Assembly: GCA_963733935.1 (NCBI GenBank)
Contig: CAVTEQ010000014.1
Location: 620,001 to 684,000, forward strand
Length of the DNA stretch: 64,000 nucleotides
DNA from: JAHFUA01 sp963733935
GTDB lineage: Bacteria; Acidobacteriota; Terriglobia; Terriglobales; Acidobacteriaceae
Direction of reading: 5' to 3'
Positions 16,387 through 24,015 of the stretch are shown here, piece after piece. Under the pieces are notes generated by a model, which was not told the origin of the DNA, ran no database searches, and saw only the letters and a program-made list of their open reading frames with translations. Each line of letters starts with the position of its first letter. Within the stretch, counting starts at the first letter, position 1. The translations under genes and the position numbers were made by a program.

Positions 16387-17352
16387 ATGACCGCCTCCGA
16401 GCGCCAATTCCGCTTCCGTGTCGTCCTAGCTTTCGCGCTGGTCTATGTCTTCTGGGGATCGACCTACCTCGGCATTCGCATCGCGGTCGAACACATCGGC
16501 CCGGAGCTGATGACCGGTATCCGGTTCCCGATTGCCGGAATCATTATGCTGGTCTGGTGCGGGCTCACCGGACGCCGCGTGGCCATCACCGGCCGCGAGT
16601 TCCTGCGCCAGGGGATCATCGGAGCGCTGCTGCTCAGCGTCTCGAACGTCACGCTCGCATGGGCGGAGCAGTACATCCGGACGGGGCTCGCGTCGCTGCT
16701 GGTGGCATCCATTCCCATCTGGTTCCTGGTGATCGATACATGGATCTTGCGCGGCGAGCGCCTGACCGCTCGAGGCCTGGTCGGACTGACGCTTGGTGCG
16801 GTGGGAACGGTGGTCCTGCTGTGGCCGAAGTTGGCCTCGTCGTCGGCACGCGGGCGCATGGAATTGTTCGCCTCGATCTGTCTCGTGGGCGCTTCCTTGG
16901 CATGGGCAATGGGCTCGGTGCTCTCGCGCCGCTGGCAGGGGTCGATGGACGCCTTCACCGCCTCCGGCTGGCAAGCGTGCATAGGCGGCTTCCTGAACCT
17001 TGGTATCGCCTTGCTGCTGGGCGAGCCCGCCAGAGCCCAGTGGACCATACGCGGCATCGGCGCCATTGCATATCTCGTCGTCTTCGGATCGCTGGTCGGC
17101 TACACCGCCTATATCTGGCTGCTGAAGAACGTGCCCACGTCGAAAGTCGGGACGTATGCCTACGTGAATCCCGTGATCGCCGTGTTTCTCGGCTGGTACT
17201 TCCTGGGCGAGCGCGTGGACGGCTACATCGCGGCGGGGACTGCGATCATCATCGTGGCGGTTGCGCTTGCCACCAGCGCCAAGGTCAAGCCCGCCGGGGC
17301 GGGCGCTGAACACGAGCCGGAACTGCCGGCGTGCGAGGCAGGGGCGGACTAG
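16387..17352 (+). CDS. EamA-family (DMT) transporter
   Basis: A 321-aa inner-membrane protein with about ten transmembrane helices arranged as two EamA repeats. Typical motifs are VFWGSTYLGIRIAVE in the first helix, LASLLVASIPIWFLVIDTWILRGERLT in the first half and YAYVNPVIAVFLGWYFLGERVD near the end of the second. DMT carriers of this kind export amino acids or other small metabolites, and the substrate cannot be read from sequence. The acidic, alanine-rich C-terminus is cytosolic. Confidence 0.88.
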   Translation: MTASERQFRFRVVLAFALVYVFWGSTYLGIRIAVEHIGPELMTGIRFPIAGIIMLVWCGLTGRRVAITGREFLRQGIIGALLLSVSNVTLAWAEQYIRTGLASLLVASIPIWFLVIDTWILRGERLTARGLVGLTLGAVGTVVLLWPKLASSSARGRMELFASICLVGASLAWAMGSVLSRRWQGSMDAFTASGWQACIGGFLNLGIALLLGEPARAQWTIRGIGAIAYLVVFGSLVGYTAYIWLLKNVPTSKVGTYAYVNPVIAVFLGWYFLGERVDGYIAAGTAIIIVAVALATSAKVKPAGAGAEHEPELPACEAGAD

Positions 17353-17379
17353 GGTGAACTTAGCCATATCGACCTTCGC

Positions 17380-17841
17380 GGAGAAGGTACTGGCGCGGAA
17401 ATTCGAGCGCTCTGCAAGTTCATGACGACTGACGGCTGGAAGGTTTCGTGGAACTTTCAAACCGAATGACCCGGCGACGACGCCCGATGCCCGAAATTGA
17501 ACTTGGAGGCCTATGTACTGAATCTCCGCTTCTTCATCCAGAACACCGATCCCACGTCGCTGAGAAGATTGCTGCTTTATGAACGGGAGTGTAACGACCG
17601 AGTGTGACCGCGCAGTTCAGGGAAATCTATGACACGCTCAACCGGGCGCTCGACCAGCCCACCTGGTTCAGATTGAACATAGCGCGTCACCAAACGGGCA
17701 ATCTTCGAGGGCATGATCTGTTCAGAAATCGCACACGCAAACAAGAAAAAGCACGCGCTGTTTCAGCAGATAATACGCCACCCGTTCGGCCGTATGCTAA
17801 CCATGGGCGAGTTCCTCAAATGCATTGCGGCCGTGCATTGA
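17380..17841 (+). pseudogene. Decayed conserved hypothetical gene
   Basis: Protein-like fragments run in order through different frames: LEAYVLNLRFFIQNTDPTS (from 17503), then AQFREIYDTLNRALDQPTWF (frame shift near 17600), then VTKRAIFEGMICSEIAHANK (shift near 17682), ending GEFLKCIAAVH at a TGA (17839-17841). The pieces resemble a family of uncharacterised proteins in which an RFF(I/T)Q motif is followed by a TRREIF...LAHAN motif. At least two indels break it. The upstream limit is uncertain. The spacer 17842-17999 shows nothing further. Confidence 0.55.
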
Positions 17842-17999
17842 TGGTCTCGTCCTCGTGCGGAACCTCAATTCCCGCGCATTCGGCGCCATCTAGCTTAGGC
17901 GTAATGGCAAATTAGTCTGACAGGAAGGCTTGCCGGTCTTCAGCCACGTGATACCAGGGGTATGTCTCCCTTGCAATAGGTCAGGTCCGAACAACGGTG

Positions 18000-18622
18000 C
18001 TACATCGCCATGGCCTTCGGATGGGGATGATGTTTATGCGGAATCGCTTCGCTGCATTCGGGCTTCCCCGCCAAGGCATCGTAAAAGGCGATGATCGAGG
18101 CGAAGTGCGATAGGTCTTTCCTCTTAAAAACAAGATTGAATCTGCCACCCGTAAGGGCTGGGTCCACGACTACCATTACCGCTTGATCTGTCTTGGACAA
18201 TAATCGTGCTAGTTGCTGCGCATCCGAGCCGGAGAGCGAAATCATATCCTTGCGATAACCAGCGCTGACGATGCGACCGCTGGTATCGCCGGTGCGCAAA
18301 ATTAGCTCACTGTCAACGTAGAAGAGCAATTCGTAGGGATTGATTGCTGGGCCATTGACTGCTCCAAATCCACGTTTAGCCGCAGCGCCTTGCGACCAGT
18401 CGTACCATCCTCCGAGGCCATTGGATACAGCCTCCACGATGTGGCTCCGAGAGCCGCACCCAATCCTCCGCCCGGGGTTTTTTCTGGTATTCGCTTCGGG
18501 AAGTAGTAAGTAATCGGGAGTCCCGGCTCTCTCTTAACCGAGATGTCCTTCGGGATTTGCGCTTGCGCAATGTTTGCCATAAGTGCCATCGCGGCGAGAA
18601 CCGCGACGATAGCGCTATGCAT
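18000..18622 (-). pseudogene. Secreted hypothetical protein, one frameshift
   Basis: The ATG at 18622 has a GGGAG Shine-Dalgarno and starts a signal peptide (MHSAIVAVLAAMALMANIAQ). The frame runs to about 18450 (KTPGGGLGAALG), then continues in another frame (SHIVEAVSNGLGGWYDW) to the stop at 18000. The joined product is about 205 aa with a His-rich end (HKHHPHPKAMAM), possibly metal-binding. Its start overlaps the iscS stop by 8 bp, so it is the distal gene of that operon. I recognise no domain. A sequence error is as likely as a true mutation. Confidence 0.6.
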
Positions 18623-19991
18623 CTGGCGCTCCCTTACGTCCGCCCTTACGGCCTTCGTGCCTGCCCTTCCCCATCGGGTCTTCAATGCCCGCTTCGGCCT
18701 CCACGAACGCGGCAATACTGCGTTGATATCCGGGGTCTTGTTCCCGATAGGCCTTTAGTTGTTCCGAGTCGGCCTCGTACAGCGGCGAGAGCTCCCGCAG
18801 GCGCTTCACCGTTTCCACCACCCGGGCGGCGACGTAATCAATCTCCGCCTGGGTGTTGAAGCGGCCGATGCCGAAGCGGATGGAGCCGTGGGTCAGGTCT
18901 CCGGCACCCAGCGCCTTCAGCACGTGCGAGGGCTCGATGGCGGCCGACGAGCAGGCCGACCCCGTCGAGACCGCCACATCGTTGATGCCCATCAGCAGCG
19001 GCTCGGCCTCCACGTTGGCGAAGCTGAGGTTCAGGTTGCCGGGCAGCCGGTGCTCCATCGAGCCGTTGACGTACACATCGTCGAGCCCGGCGAAGATTTT
19101 GGCTTTGAGCCGGTCGCGCAGCATCCAGAGCCGCACCGGTTCCGCGTCCATCTCCTCGCGGCAGATTTCGCACGCCTTGCCCAGTCCCACGATTCCCGGG
19201 ACGTTCAGCGTGCCGGAGCGCATGCCGCGCTCGTGGCCGCCGCCATCGATCATGGGCGCAAGCTCCACCCGCGGATTCTTCCTGCGCACGTAGAGCGCGC
19301 CTACGCCCTTGGGCCCGTAGAGTTTGTGGGCGGTGATGGAGGCGAGGTCGATATTCTGCTGCTCGACATTTACCGGGACTTTGCCGATGGCCTGCACCGC
19401 GTCGGTGTGGAACAGGACGCCGCGCTCGCGGCACAGCTTGCCGATCTCGGCGATGGGCTGCAGCACGCCGATTTCGTTGTTGGCGAACATGATCGAGACC
19501 AGGATGGTCTTGTCGTCGAGCGCGCGCTTCAGGTCGTCGAGATCGATCAGGCCGTCTTTGCCAACCGGCAGATACGTTACGCGGAAGCCCTCTTTCTCCA
19601 GGTGCTTGCAACTGTCGAGCACGGCTTTGTGCTCGGTGACGCAGGTGATCAGGTGGTCGCGTTTTCCATCACCCACTTCTCCCAACACCGGGGAGAAGTG
19701 GGGCACCCCTTTTATTGCCAGGTTGTCGCTCTCGGTGGCGCCGGAGGTGAAGACGATCTCTTTGGCGCTGGCGCCGATCAGCTTTGCGACCTGCTCCCGC
19801 GCTTTCTCGACCGCTGCCTCCGCTTCCCAGCCGAATTGATGACTGCGGCTGGCGGCGTTGCCGAACTTGCCCTGGAAGTAGGGCAACATTTCGTCGAGCA
19901 CGCGAGGATCGAGCGGCGTGGTAGCGTGGTTGTCGAGGTAGATGGGCAGCTTGACTTCCTGGCCATCTATGGTGACGGTGTTGGGCGTCAT
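18615..19991 (-). CDS. iscS: Cysteine desulfurase (IscS/NifS family)
   Basis: 458 aa from the ATG at 19991 (MTPNTVTIDG); the ATG at 20060 lacks a ribosome site. The PLP fold motifs are present: YLDNHATTPLDPRV, the substrate/PLP region EHKAVLDSCK and the PLP-lysine segment SITAHKLYGPKGVGALYV. The mobile catalytic Cys lies in GSACSS. It provides sulfur for Fe-S clusters and thiolated tRNAs. After LAIKG an extra stretch (PHFSPVLGEVGDGKRDH) is encoded by a palindromic repeat. The C-terminus (RKGGRKGAPDA) is an odd basic tail. Confidence 0.9.
   Translation of the reverse strand: MTPNTVTIDGQEVKLPIYLDNHATTPLDPRVLDEMLPYFQGKFGNAASRSHQFGWEAEAAVEKAREQVAKLIGASAKEIVFTSGATESDNLAIKGVPHFSPVLGEVGDGKRDHLITCVTEHKAVLDSCKHLEKEGFRVTYLPVGKDGLIDLDDLKRALDDKTILVSIMFANNEIGVLQPIAEIGKLCRERGVLFHTDAVQAIGKVPVNVEQQNIDLASITAHKLYGPKGVGALYVRRKNPRVELAPMIDGGGHERGMRSGTLNVPGIVGLGKACEICREEMDAEPVRLWMLRDRLKAKIFAGLDDVYVNGSMEHRLPGNLNLSFANVEAEPLLMGINDVAVSTGSACSSAAIEPSHVLKALGAGDLTHGSIRFGIGRFNTQAEIDYVAARVVETVKRLRELSPLYEADSEQLKAYREQDPGYQRSIAAFVEAEAGIEDPMGKGRHEGRKGGRKGAPDA
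19672..19703. repeat. Palindromic repeat in frame inside iscS
   Basis: cccacttctccc (19672-19683) and ggggagaagtgggg (19690-19703) form a 12-bp stem with a 6-nt loop. It encodes about 12 residues (HFSPVLGEVG on the minus strand) at a surface-loop position where other cysteine desulfurases have a short linker before the conserved His-ILE/ITC region. Confidence 0.75.
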
Positions 19992-20139
19992 ACAGGCTTC
20001 CGGGCGATGGTTCCATTCTAGAACAGCGCCTGCAACTCCGCCCAATGCCGACTCATCCATAAGGGGGTTTGTCGGGAGTCACCAAGCGCGGGGTGACCGG
20101 GGTGCGGAGGTACCGTTACCGGGGTTTCCCGCGAAGCTC

Positions 20140-20167
20140 TTGACAAGCTGTCAGGCGGGGCTAAAAT
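20140..20167 (+). promoter_or_regulatory. Sigma70-type promoter before the small CxxC protein
   Basis: A perfect -35 TTGACA (20140-20145), a 16-bp spacer and a -10 TAAAAT (20162-20167). The predicted transcript start (~20174) is 21 bp before the ATG at 20195. Confidence 0.65.
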
Positions 20168-20194
20168 ACCCGCGTTCCGGTGCTTTCTCCGGAT

Positions 20195-20401
20195 ATGAGT
20201 TCACTCCAGCCGCTACCATCCTCCGAAGCAGCACGCCAGCGAGTCAAAATGGACACGCCCTGCAAGCATCCGCGTGTGCGCGTTGTGGCGCGCGACGAAG
20301 ACAGCGAATTCGTCGAGTGCCTGGAATGTGCCGAGGTCTTTGAAGCCAGCGAATTCAAAGACATGGCCATCGAAGAGCGCACCCCGCAAGAAGACGCTTA
20401 G
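20195..20401 (+). CDS. Small acidic protein with CxxC-type motif
   Basis: 68 aa from the ATG at 20195; the internal ATG at 20249 would give a 50-aa product beginning MDTPCKHPRV, which is the part that looks conserved. Cysteines in CKH and CLEC could bind one zinc. The rest is acidic (DEDSEFVE, FEASEFKDMAIEER). I do not recognise the family. A convincing promoter precedes it, and it is convergent with tsaD across a hairpin repeat. Confidence 0.55.
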   Translation: MSSLQPLPSSEAARQRVKMDTPCKHPRVRVVARDEDSEFVECLECAEVFEASEFKDMAIEERTPQEDA

Positions 20402-20468
20402 CACAGAGCCTGTCCGATCTCTGGCCGCATCCCCAGCAAACGCCGTGGTGTGCGTGCGCTGCGTATTG

Positions 20469-20537
20469 CCGCAGAGACACTGAGGCACAGAGGAAATTAG
20501 TTCCAAATCTCTGCGGCTCTGTGCCTCTGTGGCGCAC
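20469..20537. repeat. Convergent short-word repeat, GCAGAGAC / CTCTGTG family
   Basis: Left arm 20470-20493 (cgcagagacactgaggcaca and on) opposes right arm 20508-20535 (atctctgcggctctgtgcct and on). The loop is about 14 nt. It sits between two convergent genes, four bases from the tsaD stop, and may act as their terminator. Confidence 0.75.
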
Positions 20538-20540
20538 CGT

Positions 20541-21701
20541 CTACTTGAGCGGTAGAGACGCTTCCGCGGACAGTTCCATTCCGGCAAAATCACCCGCCAG
20601 AAACTTGGGATAAGCCGCGGCGGCGATCATGGCCGCGTTATCCGTCGAGAGCGGACGCGATGGGAAGTACACGGGCAGGCCGGCGCCGGCGGCTTCGCGC
20701 TCAAACGTCGAGCGCAATTCGCTATTGGCGGCGACGCCTCCGGTGACGAAGAGCGTGGCGGCGTCGAGTTCTCCGGCGGCATGCAACGTCTTGCCGACTA
20801 AGTCGGCGACCATGGCGCGCTGAAACGACGCGACGAGATCGAGAGTCTGCCGATCACAAAGCTTCGCGATGTCATCAGCCTTGGGCGACTTCATTTCGGC
20901 GAGCGCCCGACGGCGCTGCTCGATCGACTGCTGCATGTTGTGGGTCTCGGTGTAGCGCAGTACTGCCGTCTTGATCCCGCTGTAGGAAAAATCGAAGGTC
21001 ATGCCGGGAGTGTCGATGCCAGCGCGCCGGCGGCTGCGGCCCGGGCGCGGGCGTCCCTTGATGTGAGCGGGCGGGAACTTCACCGCATCGGGATTGCCGT
21101 GTTGGGCGAGCTTGTCGATCACCGGCCCGCCGGGATAGCCGAGCGCCAGCAGCTTCGCAACTTTATCGAAGGCCTCGCCAGCAGCATCGTCGCGGGTCTG
21201 GCCGACGTTCTCATAGGTCCAGCCCCGCTCACGCTGCTCGGCGAGGTAGAGGTGCGTGTGTCCGCCCGAGACCACCAGCGCCAGCACCGGGAAGCCGATC
21301 TTACGATTGCCCTTCTGTCTCTCTTCCAGCAGCACGGCATGGATGTGACCTTCGAGGTGGTTGACGGCGATGAGCGGCTTGTCGAGCGCGAAGGCCAGCG
21401 CCTTGGCGTAGCTGACGCCCACCAGCAGCGCCCCGGCGAGTCCTGGGCCTTGCGTAACGGCAACAGCATCAACTGAGTGGTAGCTCTGACCGGCTTCTTC
21501 GAGCGCCCGCCGCACCACCGGCACAATGGCTCGCAGATGCTCACGCGACGCCAGCTCCGGCACCACGCCGCCGTAAGGCCAGTGGGTAGCGATCTGCGAT
21601 GCCACCACATTCGACACCACCTGCTCGCCCGCTCGCACCACGGCCGCAGCGGTTTCGTCGCAGGAGGTCTCGATGCCGAGGATGTAGGCAGCATTCAGCA
21701 C
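20541..21701 (-). CDS. tsaD: tRNA N6-adenosine threonylcarbamoyltransferase TsaD
   Basis: 386 aa. ASKHA-fold motifs are clear: ILGIETSCDETAAAVV at the N-terminus, the metal-binding HLEGHIHA (residues ~107-114), VSGGHTHLYL and FVTGGVAANSELR. TsaD transfers the threonylcarbamoyl group made by TsaC (here at 59.6 kb) to A37 of tRNAs. A basic insertion (HIKGRPRPGRSRRRAGIDTP) precedes the FDFSYSGIKTA motif and is longer than usual. The ATG at 21701 falls within the flanking repeat, and the first residues (MLNAA) are partly repeat-derived. It is divergent from cca. Confidence 0.93.
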   Translation of the reverse strand: MLNAAYILGIETSCDETAAAVVRAGEQVVSNVVASQIATHWPYGGVVPELASREHLRAIVPVVRRALEEAGQSYHSVDAVAVTQGPGLAGALLVGVSYAKALAFALDKPLIAVNHLEGHIHAVLLEERQKGNRKIGFPVLALVVSGGHTHLYLAEQRERGWTYENVGQTRDDAAGEAFDKVAKLLALGYPGGPVIDKLAQHGNPDAVKFPPAHIKGRPRPGRSRRRAGIDTPGMTFDFSYSGIKTAVLRYTETHNMQQSIEQRRRALAEMKSPKADDIAKLCDRQTLDLVASFQRAMVADLVGKTLHAAGELDAATLFVTGGVAANSELRSTFEREAAGAGLPVYFPSRPLSTDNAAMIAAAAYPKFLAGDFAGMELSAEASLPLK

Positions 21702-21850
21702 TCAGCAGTCAGCACTCAGCTAAAACCTAATAATATTGGATTCTGAACGATTGTTGCGGGACCCCGGTCCTCCAAAATAGGGTTCGCTCGCCAATACGGT
21801 TCGCTCGTCCAGTTTTTGCTGAATGCCGAGTGCTGAATGCTGAGTGCTAA
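21690..21850. repeat. Inverted repeat arms enclosing the tsaD/cca divergent region
   Basis: The left arm (21691-21721) reads gcagcattcagcactcagca and on; the right arm (21818-21848) reads ctgaatgccgagtgctgaat and on. They are complementary and each overlaps the start codon of one divergent gene. About 95 bp of unique, AT-richer sequence between them must hold both promoters. Same words as upstream of rsmD. Confidence 0.8.
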
Positions 21851-23222
21851 AGAGAAAGCTACCGAGATTGTCCGCACGTTACGGCAGCGCGGCTACCAAG
21901 CCTACCTGGTCGGTGGATGTGTGCGCGACCTGCTGCTCGAGCGCGAGCCCGCGGATTACGACGTCGCGACCGACGCCACGCCCGACAAGGTGATGCGCAT
22001 CTTTCCGCGCACCTGGGCGGTGGGAGCCCAGTTCGGTGTGGTGCTGGTGCCGGTGGAAGCCCTTTCATCAGAAGACGAAAAGCAGGTCCTTCGCGCGCAA
22101 AATACGCGCGCTCAGGATGACAATGATAAGGGAGTGGTCGAGGTGGCCACCTTCCGCAGCGATGGCCTGTACACGGATGGACGCCATCCTGACCAGGTCA
22201 CCTACACGCGCGATCCGAAGGAAGATGTGCAGCGCCGCGATTTCACCATCAATGGGCTGCTGCTCGATCCCTTGAACAACGAAGTGCTGGACTACGTGGG
22301 CGGGCGCGCCGACTTGAGTGCGGGCATTATCCGCACCATCGGCCAGCCGGAGCGCCGCTTCGCGGAAGACAAGCTGCGCATGCTGCGGGCCGTCCGCTTC
22401 GCCGCGCGCTTCGGATACGAAATCGACACCGCGACGTTTGACGCCATCCGCGACTTACGTTCGCAAGTCCATCAGGTCAGCCGTGAGCGGGTGCGCGACG
22501 AACTGGTAAAGATGCTGACTGAAGGCCACGCCCGGCGCGCGTTCGAATTGCTGGATCAAACCGGGCTCTTGAAAGAGGTCCTGCCCGAGGTCGACAAGAT
22601 GCACGGCGTTGAGCAGTCGCCGCAGTTCCATCCCGAGGGCGACGTGTGGGTGCACACGCTCTTGCTGCTTGACGGACTGCCGGAGAAGGCTTCCCCGACG
22701 CTGGCCATGGGCGCGGTGCTGCACGATGTCGGCAAGCCGCCGACTTTTCGTGTAGCGCCCGATCGCATCCGCTTCGATGGACATGTGGAGATCGGAGTGA
22801 AGATGGCGGAAGAAATCTGCCGCCGCCTGCGTTTTTCCAACCACGATAGCGAGCAGATCGCGCACCTGGTGGCCAACCACATGCGCTTTGCCGACGTGCA
22901 GCAGATGAAGCCCTCGACGCTGAAGAGATTCTTTCGCTTGCCGCGCTTCGACGAGCACCTGGAGTTGCATCGGCTGGATTGCTTGGCCAGCCATCGCGAT
23001 CTCACACTCTACAATTTCGCGCGGGAAAAGCTGGCCGCGATGCCGCCCGAGCAGATTCGCCCCCAACCCTTGCTGACCGGCGACGACCTGATCGCCATGG
23101 GCTACGTCCCGGGGCCGCAATTCAAGCCAATACTAGCTGCGGTAGAAGATGCGCAACTGGAAGGCAAGCTCGAAGATCCCGAGCAGGCGCGCGCATTCGT
23201 GCGCCGCGAATTTCCTGGCTGA
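21837..23222 (+). CDS. cca: CCA-adding tRNA nucleotidyltransferase with HD domain
   Basis: 461 aa. The class II polymerase head has YLVGGCVRDLLL (residues ~21-32) and the catalytic ADYDVATDATP. Template motifs follow (VEVATFRSDG, RRDFTINGL, AEDKLRMLRAVRFAARFGYE). A C-terminal HD domain (AVLHDVGKP, VANHMRFAD) resembles that of Cca/poly(A) polymerases with phosphohydrolase activity. The ATG is inside the flanking repeat. Residues ~81-97 (VLRAQNTRAQDDND) are encoded by an inserted repeat between FGVVLVPV and VEVATF. The enzyme matures tRNA 3' ends. Confidence 0.93.
   Translation: MLSAKEKATEIVRTLRQRGYQAYLVGGCVRDLLLEREPADYDVATDATPDKVMRIFPRTWAVGAQFGVVLVPVEALSSEDEKQVLRAQNTRAQDDNDKGVVEVATFRSDGLYTDGRHPDQVTYTRDPKEDVQRRDFTINGLLLDPLNNEVLDYVGGRADLSAGIIRTIGQPERRFAEDKLRMLRAVRFAARFGYEIDTATFDAIRDLRSQVHQVSRERVRDELVKMLTEGHARRAFELLDQTGLLKEVLPEVDKMHGVEQSPQFHPEGDVWVHTLLLLDGLPEKASPTLAMGAVLHDVGKPPTFRVAPDRIRFDGHVEIGVKMAEEICRRLRFSNHDSEQIAHLVANHMRFADVQQMKPSTLKRFFRLPRFDEHLELHRLDCLASHRDLTLYNFAREKLAAMPPEQIRPQPLLTGDDLIAMGYVPGPQFKPILAAVEDAQLEGKLEDPEQARAFVRREFPG
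22078..22126. repeat. Hairpin repeat in frame inside cca
   Basis: aaaagcaggtccttcgc followed by gcgcaaaatacgcgcg and ctcaggatgacaat. The outer segments match the intergenic repeat at 10634-10668, and the centre carries its own gcgcgc/gcgcgc hairpin. It adds about 16 codons without a stop. Confidence 0.8.
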
Positions 23223-23345
23223 GCGTGTTTGTAAAACTTTTGTAAGCGACACGAGGCGTCCGAACCCTGTGCGAAACTGAATGCTACAATCTGGGTTTCA
23301 TTCTGGGTGCGGGTGCACGGGTCGGAGAATGGGAAGCGAGGGAAG

Positions 23346-23642
23346 ATGGAACCGGCTCAGGCGGGCTTCCAGAAGATAGTCGCCGAAATATTGCGCCGGG
23401 CCCCCGCCGAGGACGCGGCGGGCATCGCCTGGCAGTTGGCCTGCGGCAAAACGGTCGCGGGTCGGACCGAAGTGCTGGAGTTCCGTGAGGGAATTCTACG
23501 CGTGCGAGTGCCCGACGATGGCTGGCGAACCAACCTCGCCGGCTTCGTGCCGCGCTATATCGAGGCGCTCAACACCATGCTGAACCGCAAGGTCGAAAAG
23601 ATCGAGTTCGTGCCGCCACACCAGACGAAAAGCGCAGCGTAG
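23346..23642 (+). CDS. DUF721/DciA-like protein
   Basis: 98 aa from the ATG at 23346 (MEPAQAGFQKIVAEIL). The small alpha/beta module (WQLACGKTVAGRTEVLEFRE, GILRVRVPDDGWRTNLAGF, RYIEALNTML) fits the DUF721 family. That family includes DciA, which loads the replicative helicase, but most short members are uncharacterised. The next gene (gatC) starts 7 bp after its stop, so they are probably co-transcribed. A replication role here is only family inference. Confidence 0.7.
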   Translation: MEPAQAGFQKIVAEILRRAPAEDAAGIAWQLACGKTVAGRTEVLEFREGILRVRVPDDGWRTNLAGFVPRYIEALNTMLNRKVEKIEFVPPHQTKSAA

Positions 23643-23649
23643 CCGGGAA

Positions 23650-23976
23650 ATGAAAGTCAGCGACAAGGACGTGCTGTACGTGGCGGATCTGGCCAACCTG
23701 GAGCTTACCCCGGAAGAGCGTGGCCGCATGCTGCGCGACCTGAACTCCATCCTGGAATACGTGGACCGGCTCAACGAGCTGAACACGGCAGGCGTCCCGC
23801 CCATGGCGCAGGTTTCCGACCGCTATGCTGCACCGGAGAAGAAAGGTGCAACCAACTTCGAGTATGCGATGCGTGCCGACGAGCTCGGCCCATCGCTCGA
23901 CCGCCAGCTCGTGCTGGCGAATGCCCCGGACTCGGACGGAAAATTCTTCAAAGTTCCCAAGGTCATCGAGCGATAA
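23650..23976 (+). CDS. gatC: Asp-tRNA(Asn)/Glu-tRNA(Gln) amidotransferase subunit C
   Basis: 108 aa, starting MKVSDKDVLYVADLANLEL, with the family pattern LRDLNSILEYVDRLNELNT and a C-terminal FFKVPKVIER. GatC wraps around and stabilises GatA in the GatCAB complex, which converts misacylated Glu-tRNA(Gln) and/or Asp-tRNA(Asn). It is 39 bp from gatA on the same strand. gatB is not in the window, so the complex is encoded in two places. Confidence 0.92.
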   Translation: MKVSDKDVLYVADLANLELTPEERGRMLRDLNSILEYVDRLNELNTAGVPPMAQVSDRYAAPEKKGATNFEYAMRADELGPSLDRQLVLANAPDSDGKFFKVPKVIER

Positions 23977-24015
23977 TCCTTCACAGAGGCGCGGGCAACA
24001 TGCCTGGCGCTGCCA

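Noticed and set aside
17602..17604. In-frame TGA in the 17.4-kb remnant considered as a second selenocysteine codon
   Set aside because: The downstream homologous part lies in another frame, so the TGA is a product of an indel, and there is no tail or SECIS-like motif.
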